DNA of 64,000 nucleotides from Aspidiotus rigidus (taxonomy: Eukaryota; Arthropoda; Insecta; Hemiptera; Diaspididae): NCBI GenBank assembly GCA_035079385.1, contig JAVHKY010000026.1, forward strand, positions 806,001-870,000, given 5' to 3'. How positions within the stretch are numbered: the stretch's first letter is position 1; each line of letters opens with the position of its first letter. The notes under the pieces are model-generated. The model saw only the letters and a program-made list of their open reading frames with translations, did not search any database and had not been told where the DNA came from. The translations under genes were made by a program, and so were the position numbers. Shown piece by piece: positions 54,020-64,000 of the stretch.

Positions 54020-56580
54020 TCTAGTTTTCCTTGCAATTGGATTACGTCCTGAGCCTTTTTAGATCCCGGCCGGCCTTTCAAAACCGCATCTTAGTTAATG
54101 AAAAGTACAAGAAATGGGCTTGAATTGTGATTACTTTTTCGTACAAGCAATTGAATGTAATCAAAAAAAGTATCGAAATTATTTCGAAAATGAATCATCT
54201 TCTACTTGAGAAACCTTCACACAATTTCGAATCATTCTATGGAAAGTATCAACCGTGGACCGTTTACAAAAAAAAACACATCTCGCGATCCGACTCTTAT
54301 TCACAAAGAACGAATTTGCTCTGCCCTATTATAGAATTTCCTTCTCTCGTGTGTACTTTCTCGGAACATGAAAAAGATAGCAAGCACACTACCCGTAAAG
54401 GGAAAAAGGGAAAATGATCAGAAATATGCCACCAGTGTGCCAAATCGTTTTAACGGCATTTCACTCCGTCTTCGTCCATCACATTTATCCTCGTTGACGC
54501 TGCGCTATTCGTTTTAAACGATGCGAGCTATACACGCTTTATATTTCTTCGATTTCGTCGCGACACCTCCGTAGAGAGGAAAACTTTTGACATCCACTGG
54601 TAACACGGTGTCAACATCGGTGTCTACACCATACACGTACACACGAGAAAATAAGGTAACCAGAAGAAGACGTGCTGGAAGAAAAATGGCAACGAAAACG
54701 TACTTTCGAGGAAAAAACGCATCACACTCGTCGTTTATTACGTACGAAGTCGATTTTCTCTATCTACAAGAATGCTCGGTACTTCGAGTTAATTAATTTC
54801 TAAGCAGCTGCTGGTAGGCTTAGAATCTTATATCGTTCTCGCACGGTGACAAAAAGACAGAGAAGAGAGCGAAAAAAAGAAAGAAGGAAGAAGCTGTATT
54901 CTGCGGTAAACGGAAAATAGGACACAGCCTAAAATAGAGCGGGCATTAACGCGATATTCTTCAACGCAGCATTAGCGGTATACGACTTCTACGTAAGATA
55001 CATTTTTCGTCACACACTCGCAGGAAAAAAGAACAGCAAAAGTTTCGTGCCGCCGAGCTCGTAATCAATTCCCCAACGAACGTCCCCCGTACCAGTACCC
55101 GAGTCGGAAAATGTTCGCATACGTATGCATTTGCGAGCCGAAAATATTACGCGAAAGCAATAATACCAGACAATTTTTCAGGTGAACATACTTTTTCGCA
55201 GCGTCCCTATCATCACTGCCCCTTCCCCCCTCGCTCATTCCAAACTCATGCCATTAGTATAGCTGGCGCGCAAAAAAAAAGAAGAAATGACGGGCTCGTA
55301 GAAACCAAACAAAAAAATGAGCAATTTTTCTCATTTTTTCCTTGACACACGCACACACGAGTACACGCAAAACGATAAACGTAAAAACTTCGGCGTTAAC
55401 CCGTCAAATTCTTTACAAAAAGGAATACGAGTCTGGAGGAGAGGACGAGAGGAAGCGGTCGCCACCTCGCGATATTTAAATTATCGCCTCCGCTCGCAGC
55501 TGAGCGAGATATCTTCTTTCCTCGCCGTCATACCCCCTCCCCCCGCCCTAATTTTAGCCTCCGAACTCGCGAAAGCTAACCATTTATCAAATATTTCTTT
55601 CTTGCACTCGGTGTAGTGAACAGGAAATTCTGTTTGGCGGCACGGCGTTTAATAAACGTTCGCTCTGGACACTATTTCGATACAGAAAATGATGTCGAAA
55701 CTCTCATATCCAGCATACAAAAGCGAAATATACCGTGATTTATTAGAATTTTCTTCACTATTCTCTCTCTCTCTCCCTCTTTCACGCTCTGCCAAAATCA
55801 TTGTTGCTCGTAAATAACGTACTAGTATCGTTCCGCGCTTCCAACTTTCCACTATCTTTGATTCACCCAGTTTATACGGTAACACACTCTCGTATGTGCG
55901 TGTATTTGTGGGTATAATATTTCCAAAGCATGATTATAGTAAATCTAAGCTCAAATCCAATTATACAACCATAAATACGATACCTATCGCGCTTCAGTTT
56001 TACTACATATAATAAAACTTGACTGGGAGATCAACTTAGTCTTTATAATGCTCAGTAAGTCTAATGTTGGCATGAAAGTTGTGGGAACAACCAGAGACTT
56101 GAATATAGTGTCGAAAATAAATTACTGTATGCTCAATTCTATCTATAAAGACACTGAATAGCTTTAACGATGTCTTCTGATCTACAACCGTAGATAGGCG
56201 TCCGACGTCCGACTATCTAATTCAAGCTCTCATCTGAACTTGTGCAAAATAATGGAGCTTGTACAGGTGTGGGCAGTGGCTTAGCTAGAAAATTTTTTTG
56301 CGGCGAGGGAGGTTTGAATTAGTTAGAGAAAAAAAAGTTACAAAAAATTGTTGGAAAAATTACTCAGGATAAAGTTTGATCTTTCACGTGACCTGAGGCG
56401 GGTCGTATCTTCTATCCCCTCTCGCGCTACTTCATTGGGAGTGGCGCTTTAAATTCATTTCCGTTGTGGGGGAGGAATGAAATCGTTATTTACTGGACAA
56501 AATTAGGGTTCTTCATTGCTTCCCGCTTTGATGGAGAGAAGGCGGTGGATTAATCCAACCACTCGAAATTCTGAAAAGAT
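54020..56580. other. Unassigned region
   Basis: No recognised gene or repeat up to about 56270. The stretch 54450-55650 is comparatively rich in CG, similar to 48540-49650. A CT microsatellite is at 55761-55780. The region 56430-56570 is a diverged direct copy of 57436-57630, on the other side of the Mutator-like remnant. Confidence 0.35.
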
Positions 56581-56590
56581 AGTTGTATGG

Positions 56591-57435
56591 AGTCCAGGAA
56601 ACTTCTTCGTGAGAAAATTCTTCGGCAGAACATTCAAAGCCGAAAATTAATATGAGAAAATTCTTCGGTACGGAAAATTCATGGTTACGAAAATTTTTAA
56701 TGCCGAAAATTCACAGTGACGTTAATTCATCGTTTCAAAATTGAACATTGAAAGTTTCAGAATTAAAAATTATAAGTTTCATAATTAAAAAGATATTCTT
56801 TGAAAAATCTCTTATATTCTCTAGAACCGGAGGTTATGCGCAATACCTCGAAGGTACTCCAAACATTTCTCCTCATCATCCATGTCGTTGTCATTGTACG
56901 CATTAACAAGGTTGTACAAACGATCGGCTGCTGACTTGTACTTCCGCCTCTTGAAGGGAGGTTCGCCGGCAACAGCCTGTTCGTAAGCTCCTTCAATCAA
57001 AATTTGTTCCTTTTTCAGGGTTGCCACCAATTTGTAAATGTTGGCGTGTGTCGTTTCTAGTGTACTTTCAAAACCGTGGCGTGGTGCCATCCTTCCACTG
57101 AGTTGTTCGTTTTTGGAGCACGAGCCCGCACTTTTTCGTAGCAGTTCCACCACTCAATTGGGAATTGAGTTGCACGCGACGGCTCCGGTTTTGAGGGCGG
57201 CCTATCCACGTATCCTCAAAGTAGTCAATCACCGGTTGGCTTTCAGGTGGCAGGATTTCACTATTAACAAATTCGACAACTTTCTTTCTATTCGACAACT
57301 TTCTTCCAATATTAATTTTCGCATTTGAAAAATTTTCGACTTAAGAATTTTCCCCTAAGAATTTTCGTTGCCGAACAATTTTCGGCTTTGAATTTTCTGC
57401 CGAAGAATTTTCTCACGAAGAATTTTCCTGTCACC
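56591..57435. mobile_element. Mutator-like (MULE) remnant with inverted ends and 9-bp target duplication
   Basis: GTTGTATGG is present at 56582-56590 and again at 57436-57444, a 9-bp direct duplication as made by Mutator-like transposases. Inside, the left end (56595-56648, CAGGAAACTTCTTCGTGAGA and onward) is inverted to the right end (57377-57430) over about 54 bases with few changes. Further inward both arms are built from GAAAATTCTTCGGC-like words. The interior has a decayed transposase C-terminus on the minus strand. At 845 bp it is an internally deleted copy. Confidence 0.75.
56823..57300 (-). pseudogene. MULE-type transposase C-terminal fragment
   Basis: The minus strand reads QPVIDYFEDTWIGRP in the first frame (near 57240-57195), EWWNCYEKVRARAPKTNNSV plus EGWHH in the second, and FESTLETTHANIYKLVATLK with KRRKY and LEYLRGIAHNL in the third. 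This is the C-terminus of a transposase common in arthropod Mutator-like and FLYWCH-linked elements (DYFEDTYIGRP, MWN, TNNxVEGWH, LIxxLKxEQ, KKRKY). Two frameshifts are needed, and the catalytic DDE core is not in the window. Confidence 0.75.
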
Positions 57436-57725
57436 GTTGTATGGCGCACTTAATTCACTTCCGGCAAAAAAAGGGAGGCGAGAGCATCATGAATGAAAAA
57501 TTTGAGCGACTCGCTAGTGCTGGGGAAAATGGAAATCGTTATCATTATTATTTAATTGTTATTTATCGGACAGCACGCAGTGACAAATTAAGGTTCTTCA
57601 TTTTCCCTTGCTTTATTGGGAGGGAGTAACTTCCGCGGATCTCTCTGGACATGTGCTCAAATTTTTCCACTCTCTCCTAAAATTCTCTCGCGGATCTGCC
57701 ATGCCCTGCCTGTTACGAGGGAAAG
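57436..57725. repeat. Diverged direct copy of the left flank of the MULE remnant
   Basis: CGCACTTAATTCACTTCCGG, GAAATCGTTATCATTA, ATTAAGGTTCTTCATTTTCC and TTGCTTTATTGGGAGGGAGT match 56445-56545 in order, with insertions. Confidence 0.45.
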
Positions 57726-58136
57726 TTACCCAAGAAAATAAATTGTATGTCGAGGGAATATTTCTGGATAGAGTTCGCTAGTATTGAAATAAATTACACT
57801 ATATGGCCCATCGAGAACGGAGGTTTGGTAAAGAACGACGAGAACAATTTTGTACCAATGAGTGAAATATTCATATGTTAACAGTACAGGAAAATTAACC
57901 GAAGAATGAAGATGGCGATAACTGATTATTAATAGATCTGCCAAGTAAAAAGATTCGAGAGATTGATTTTTGTTAATGTATGAAATAAGAAACTTTATAT
58001 TCTGATGGACGCACTCAGTTCTGCATTCGAAACGAGCCACTGCAATTGCAAAGACATTTACGAAGGCACCAAAATAAAAAGCAGTTAGGCTTACATTTTT
58101 CCCCGAAATAACGTCTACGTCATGATGGATACTACA
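57726..58136 (-). CDS. Hypothetical open frame
   Basis: The minus strand is open for about 136 codons, longer than expected by chance in this AT-rich context, and lacks low-complexity bias. It has no ATG near its 5' end and no recognised motif. It contains hydrophobic stretches (LTAFYFGAFVNVFAIAVA and VLLTYEYF) that could be membrane segments. It might be an exon of an unidentified gene or chance. Confidence 0.2.
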   Translation of the reverse strand, partial: CSIHHDVDVISGKNVSLTAFYFGAFVNVFAIAVARFECRTECVHQNIKFLISYINKNQSLESFYLADLLIISYRHLHSSVNFPVLLTYEYFTHWYKIVLVVLYQTSVLDGPYSVIYFNTSELYPEIFPRHTIYFLG

Positions 58137-58417
58137 CAAAGAATGTTACCAAAATTGCCTTGCGACATGGATGTCTTTTCAGAAAGCGGTATTCGGCGAT
58201 CGTTGTAAAGTTCGTGCTCGTCCTACGAATCAAGAAAGAATTGCAATCGCAAGTTCTTCCTCAGAAGAGAGAGTGGAGTTATCAAAAATATCGATCGAGA
58301 ACGAACTTTGGAAAAGAGGAGAGAGTATTTGGGCCAGACAGATGATAACGAAAACGGGAAAATTGATGGGCGATTGGGCGGTGCGAGTAATGAGCGAAAG
58401 AATTTCTTAAATTGATC

Positions 58418-58954
58418 CAGGGCCGCATTAAGGCATAGGCTGACAAGGCTATAGCCTAGGGCGCAAAATTCTGTCAAAAAAATAATAACAAAAATAAAAA
58501 ATAACGAAAACGAAGAAAAATCAAAACAAAGACAAAAAACAAAATGATTGTACTTTTGAATTTTTCGAGAACTTTCATGGCATAATTTACATTTATACAG
58601 TACAGATAAGAAAGTGGGCGAGGAGTCGAGTGAGAAGAATTTTTATTCATGTGATTTTGCTATGCCGGTCTCATCTCGAACGGTCAGCAATTTATGACTA
58701 GGATTAGATCGAAGGGCCAAAAATGTGATTTTTTATGAAAAATGGTCTAAGAAAGGCGTTCGAGGTGTCTAAATTAGATGCGTCTCGGCGCCCTGAATCC
58801 AAATCCGTTGAGCTTTTCATTGTATCTCGAACGGTTAGCGATTTATAGGTATCCAAAAATGTGTGATTTTTTTGAAAAATGGTCTAGAAGGCGTTGAAAG
58901 GTGAGGGCGCGAAAAAAAATAGCCTAGAGCACAAAAAAGCTTAATGCGGCTCTG
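58418..58954. mobile_element. hAT-type MITE with 8-bp target duplication
   Basis: AATTGATC occurs directly on both sides (58410-58417 and 58955-58962). The element starts CAGGGCCGCATTAAGGC and ends with CTTAATGCGGCTCTG, inverted to each other. Subterminally, TATAGCCTAGGGCGCAAAA at the left and ATAGCCTAGAGCACAAAA at the right are direct words, and TCTCGAACGGT is repeated inside. The 8-bp duplication and the CAGxGCCGC terminus are hallmarks of hAT elements. No transposase; 537 bp. Confidence 0.9.
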
Positions 58955-58969
58955 AATTGATCTGAATCG

Positions 58970-59365
58970 ATTTTCATGAGAGAAGATGAGTTGTAGAAAA
59001 TTTTACCCTCTACAAATTTAATTCTCTTCTTTCTTTCCCTAAATTGCTTCGTTCTTAAATTATATTGTGAACATTCTAATGAGAAATTTACCCTGATCCT
59101 GTTTGATCTTAACGCTCCTAGGCGGTGACCGGCCAAGTTATCGAGCGGAGTTGAAAAGTTAGCTGAAGGCTGAGAGTTCAAAGTCAGTAATGTCCATGCT
59201 ATCAACAATCAGAAAGAAACATTATTTTTTAGTCGTTCAAAAGATACCGTTTTCCTGATTGTCAATTTGGATATACGCCAATTCAACTTTATACATAAGA
59301 GCAGGGCACGAACCTCTTCCAGCCTGTCGCAGGCTACTTGTTTCAAGTCTTTACTAAAATATGTG
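58970..59365. other. Unassigned stretch
   Basis: No gene or repeat recognised between the hAT MITE and the CRE-rich block. Confidence 0.3.
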
Positions 59366-59369
59366 CTAG

Positions 59370-60200
59370 TGATGACGTCACAAAATTGAATACGTCATAA
59401 GTTTAAGTATGATGACGTCACTAAGGTTGAGAGTCATAGCATCACCAAGGTTGAGGGTGATGACGTCATAACAGTATATTATGTCCAAGGTTGTGGTTGA
59501 TGACGTCATAAGGTTTGGGTTTGAGGACGTCATGTCCAGGGTTGATGACCTTCCAAAAGTATGTATGTTGTAAGGTGAGGGGCGATAATGTCACAAAAGT
59601 TCAGATATCTCGATGTTATGAGTGGTGAGTTAACGGATTGAGGATGTCATAAAAGTTTATGCAAGCCAGGCATCCGCTAGGATCGCCAACAACGCATGTG
59701 ATAGCATTCGTTCAACAGTAATGGTACTTTTGCCAAATTTGAGACAGCTATCGGAACTATAGCGGTATATTGGAGAAATATTTTCAATTTGGAATAACTT
59801 TTGAATGAAGCGGAATTGAAGGTTTTGTCATCCCATTTAATTTGCAGAACGAGCATTTGTAAACATTTTTTATGGTATGTCAGGAAACCAAAACTGCTTC
59901 ATTTTATTACTTTTCACCCACATACGTCGCTATGGTTTTGATACCTCTTACGATTTCTCCCCGTTTGCCTGTTCGAATATGTCTCGAGGCTAGAAATGAT
60001 GACGTAACTTAGGCTGAGGATGATGACGACGTCATAACGGTGTATATGTCCTAAGGTCAAGAGTGATGACGTCACTAAAGTTGGGTTGAGGACGTCATCA
60101 AGGTTCGGTATGAGAGGGTCCCGTCCCAGGTTGATGACGTTACAAAGTTGTATACTTCTTAAGGTTAGGGGTGATGATGTCACAAAAGGGGGGTATATGT
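59370..60200. repeat. Degenerate tandem repeat rich in GATGACGTCA
   Basis: GATGACGTCA plus a variable 30-40 base spacer (with AGGTTGAGG or AAGGTCAAGAGTG words) recurs in two clusters, 59370-59560 and 59998-60190, separated by about 440 bases of other DNA. Five perfect TGACGTCA palindromes and several near matches are present. Confidence 0.65.
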
Positions 60201-60204
60201 CTAG

Positions 60205-63200
60205 TAAAATTTCAGTATGATTAGTACCCATATTTAAGATAATTATGTAGATAATAGAAACTTGAAGATAAGTAATAGCATCAACATGAAATGTTGGATC
60301 ATTGATTATGATAAAGAGCAAGCAAGACATATCCCTAATCTTACCCGTTTTCCCAAAGGCAGGAATTTAAAACTAGCTTCACTTATTTATTTATTTTTTT
60401 TTATTTTTGATATCTTTGCTTGCTGTACCTCGGAACTCTTCAAAAATTTGCTGATCGCCCCTGATTTGAAATAGCCTTGACCTATATTAGAGACTTGGAA
60501 AAATTTCTAGCTGGCCTTTGATCATTAGAGGAATCCCGATGGTCTTGATTTAAATGAAGGACTCAAAAGAATTTTTACTTTCAAATTCAACGTGAACATA
60601 ATACTTGGTTATTTTTAATAGAGGGGGGTAACGACCCAGCCTCTCAGTGAGCCTAATGACCTTGACCTACATTACTCGATTTATGCATATGATACAGGGA
60701 GTTTTTTTCTTTTTCGTAGTCAAACTAATAACTTGAACCAAATCATCCGGAGCCGCATCAAAGGCTCTCGAAAATGTCAATCTCAGAACTTAACCTACGT
60801 GTATGAAACTTGAGTTATTAGCCTTCCAGACCGTATTCCCTCAAACTATTAATGACTTCACAGCCAGAGTTGTGAATTTTTATTTTGGTTGTACGAGATA
60901 CAACTATACAAAAGGACGTGAAGAATGTCGGTCGAATTTTAGAATTTCTAAAATTAGGTAGAAATTCCCTCCTGTATTTCCATATTTGCTCCTGTTTATT
61001 GTTCGATTTAATATTTCTGATCACATTCCCGAGTTGTTTGACAAAGGGTATTTTGATAGCTCGGAACTGTCGACCATAATCATCATTTTGTCGTTGAAAG
61101 TCGAATTTCGACACTTTTCTGAGTAATATTTTCCCCGCCCTTTAGCCAGACCTTCTGTCCATCAAAAATTCCAGAATCAGATTTAAATGTCGTCCCCAAG
61201 TAAGATCCGCTGGGATTTGAAATCGTTCCTATTTTTTCAATTTTCAAAAAAAATCACACTCCTTCTCCGTCGCTCGAAATAAACTACTTTCTATTCTCGC
61301 TGGTATTTTTTTTTTTATTCTTTTTATTAGTCCATTCGAATTGATACGGAAAACGTGACTATGTCCAACACGCCCCGAGACTAAATTAACTTACAAGAGA
61401 TCGCTTTAACGCGGAGCAACAGAAAATCGGGCAAATAGACGAATAAGAGAAAAAACTCCCCATTTTATAGAAGAATAACGCAGAACAGCTGTTACGAGAA
61501 GGTAAGGCTCGAAAATTTTGGTCCAAAATTCATTTGGGGAAAGAAAAGCCGACCGCAGGTACCTTCTTTTTCGAACACTATACTACTGTTTCGACTACAA
61601 ATCAAATTAATAGTCGAACGACACCGAAAAGGTCTCTTGAAAATAAGCACAACGAATGTACCGAGAGTCAGAGAGCGGGTGCGGCGCTGGTGTCGAAGAG
61701 CGAGTGAGAAAGACGAGCCAAAACGCGAAGAGCTATTTAGCCAGAATCAAATACTTCGGCTTCGATAAAGTGTAATTACCTTTTACGCTCTCGCTCATGG
61801 TATCCGTAATAAGTATGCTGTAGCCGCCCCGTGTTTGTGTGTGTGTGCACGTGTATACGCGCTAAAGAAGTGAAATTCGTTCGCGAACGACGTATATTAG
61901 TTCGCACAACTCGCGATACTGTACGCATGTACCCTAAAAATGACGCCCCTGTGTGTTTGGCCGGGATCGCGGACGATATTTCCAGTATATTTTGTCAGTT
62001 CTGGGCTTTTCAGCCGCGTAACGCACGAAGCTGCAAATTTTCGGCAAAATTGCGAACGAGTCCGTCCGTCTATTATAATATTCGTCTGCGGTGTGTGTGC
62101 GTGTGTTGTACGTATATATTATGGATTGTGTATTGTGTACACGAGTTATAAGCTGTTCTGCGTACGTTAGCCCCACCCAAAATAAAGAAGAAGAGACGTA
62201 TTCCGGCTCGGTGTTCGGTATTTTTTTATAATTTTGGAAACAAAAAGAAAACGGGAGGGGAAAATCAAAGTTTTTAATTAGACGAGCTTCGCGAATATTT
62301 ATGTGTACGTACGGGAAATTTTAAAGATGGTGCACAAAAGTCGTCGGTTTTTTGCGGATGATGACATGCACGCATTCGGCGAACGTGTTATCGCTTGAAA
62401 GTTCAGCTACAGATATGGAAAGCTTATCTATGTTCGGTGTTTGTGTGTTGGCCGCGCGCGTGTGATCGCACTTCCCGCAAGTTTGAGGTTTACTGGCAAT
62501 TTTTTTTTGGGTAAGTACAACGAAGCGATGTAAATATTATTGTGTTTTTTGTGTGTACGTTGAGCGGTCGGCGCACATGGGGTGTGTAAGCCGGAACAGG
62601 GTTACCATTTTCTCAAAAATTTGGAAAACTGAAAACCGTGCCGTAAATCCTGGGAAAATTGAAATTTCAAAAGGAAAAAAAAAGACAAGTTCGATAATTT
62701 TGTATCGTCCTTAGGATTATTTCTTGACCACCATATTTTCCTCCCAAAGTGACAATTTTGTAGATCGTCAAATATCTGATTTATAACGACGAACGAGGTG
62801 ATCGAAATAAGGATTATGTTACACTATACAAAACGCGTTAAAAAATCACCGGTATCGCCCTAGCGACGGGTATCATGTTGTCTACAGGTGAGAGAAAGAA
62901 ATATTTGTATAAAATTATGAGTCACGCAAAGGGCACATATTTACGAAATAATTACAATTTTTTCAACGCCATTTTTCTTGAAAAATGATAATTTTTTTCT
63001 CAACATTGAGCCAGAAGTTGTTTCTGTTAGGCTGCAATGCAATGCTTCAGCAATATGAATTTCCTCCCGATATTCACATTGCTTTTCAAACTTCACTAAA
63101 AAGTTTGAGTCCATTTTCAGTTGAGCGAGAAATTTTTACCACCGGAATGGCTAGGATTCTTTGAAATAATTTATACGTTTTTCCCGTCTCATAAAAATAC

Positions 63201-64000
63201 CTCTAACAGAGAATTTGTTCTACGATGAGGGCTTTTGCAAAAACTCCCATTGACCGGCCGGCGTTGCTTTAGAGGAAGAAATTCCAACAATTAAGCCATG
63301 ATAACGACTTTCCTGTGAGGACGGTGACTTGGAAAATTTCTGACCTTTGAGATGTGAATAGTGAAACTTGGAAAGATTTCGATTGAAGTCAAGTATATGA
63401 GGAGGAGCGCGTGATAAAATTCGGAGTTCGAACAGTGAAACTTGAAAAAAGTTTACCTTACGTGAACATCTATGTTACAAATTTGAAGGAGTTATGTTTG
63501 GGGAGGTCAGCATTGTTCTGGAAAAGGGTGTGACGTTATCATAAGGTTGTGGTTTGAGGGCAGGAGGGAAGTTACTTAGCTTGAAAGTGAAAATTGTTTC
63601 CATTTTCTTTCTCGACACGTATGCCGCGAAGTTCAAAATCTGTTCGAGTCCCCCTCCTCACGTATAGCTCGAAATACCAAATTTTTATAATTCTTCTCCC
63701 AAGGTCAGAAAAATAAAGCAGAGGGTAAGAAGTATTCTAGACGGATAGCGAATTCCCATAAAACAGTTCTTCTGTCACAAAAACGGACATAAATCTCACA
63801 TTACGGGATTCGTACACTCTTTAATTAACCTCATCTTTTATATTGCATTACAGTTGCTGATATTTTTATCAGTAGAAAATTTGTAAGCACACGATATCAC
63901 CCCTCAGAGCCACTGGTTTGAGAGCGTCAAAATGTTGGGAATCTATTGTAGATTGTCTATTTAGCCCTGAAACCTCGGAATAAAAGGGTGAGTGATTGGA
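60205..64000. other. Unassigned region
   Basis: TGACCTTGACCTA is near 60658. The stretch 61640-62520 is richer in CG and free of the dispersed repeats; a consensus donor GGTAAGTAC lies at 62510-62518 after a purine-poor stretch, so it could be a promoter with a 5' untranslated exon of a gene beyond the window. 63330-63680 has diverged words of the 45-bp minisatellite (GAGTCCCCCTCCT, GTATAGCTCG). No coding exon is recognised. Confidence 0.3.

Noticed and set aside
61640..62520. Promoter and first exon of a neighbouring gene
   Set aside because: CG content and a donor-like GGTAAGTAC at 62510 are suggestive, but with no TATA, initiator or coding exon it is left as an unassigned region.
1..64000. 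tRNA, rRNA or CRISPR features
   Set aside because: I looked for tRNA B-box-like GGTTCGAATCC words, rRNA-like conserved stretches and regularly spaced short repeats; none was convincing. The periodic repeats here have no unique spacers of constant length.

Overview
This window looks like nuclear DNA from an arthropod, most probably an insect. It is AT-rich and gene-poor. It holds one intact intronless ion-channel gene of the TRPA family, several nuclear copies of AT-rich mitochondrial DNA (numts) that read in the invertebrate mitochondrial code, and a dense graveyard of mobile elements typical of insects: I-like and R1-like LINEs, Penelope-like elements, Mutator-like and hAT-like DNA elements, foldbacks and minisatellites. 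I saw no tRNA, rRNA, CRISPR array or prokaryotic operon. The exact species cannot be read from the sequence.

Layout. 1-1400: unassigned, with a small island open on both strands. 1440-2160: numt (ND1 plus reversed cytb). 2192-2354: a 54-bp-arm foldback whose centre carries a hammerhead-ribozyme-like core. 3600-5730: repeats and a LINE tail. 8040-12240: a nest of repeats, namely a dispersed GGGAACCTGTTTTAT family, a 2.3-kb foldback-type element with TA target duplication, a second hammerhead-type foldback with 107-bp arms, a minisatellite and a truncated copy of the 2.3-kb element. 12330-12640: Penelope-like reverse transcriptase fragment. 16030-19250: one long numt split by at least three insertions. 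19270-20221: Penelope GIY-YIG endonuclease fragment, then three hairpins. 23990-26240: decayed tandem repeats with a minisatellite insertion. 26240-26690: R1-like reverse transcriptase fragment. 27319-29835: the TRPA channel gene, the only confident host protein gene. 32731-37576: a MITE, a 1.9-kb inverted-repeat element with a LINE fragment inside it, a composite numt, and a 5'-truncated I-like LINE with 13-bp target duplications. 37640-44425: minisatellites, a MITE and a broken coding stretch of unknown origin. 45950-47990: Penelope fragment abutting LINE endonuclease/RT, both on the minus strand. 50100-51050: Penelope reverse transcriptase with a lost catalytic aspartate. 51060-54010: repeats and a nearly perfect 546-bp tandem array. 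56591-57435: Mutator-like remnant with 9-bp target duplications. 58418-58954: hAT-type MITE with 8-bp target duplications. 59370-60200: CRE-motif-rich repeats. The rest is unassigned.

How it fits together. The Penelope pieces (reverse transcriptase, GIY-YIG endonuclease, hammerhead-containing inverted terminal repeats) plausibly derive from one or a few related families that were once active here. The numts act as neutral, recognisable backgrounds, so that later insertions can be delimited. The repeat families carry the palindrome TGACGTCA (at least 25 times) and, less often, the TGACCTTGA extended nuclear-receptor half-site, so they could distribute potential regulatory sites. None of the transposon proteins is intact in this window.
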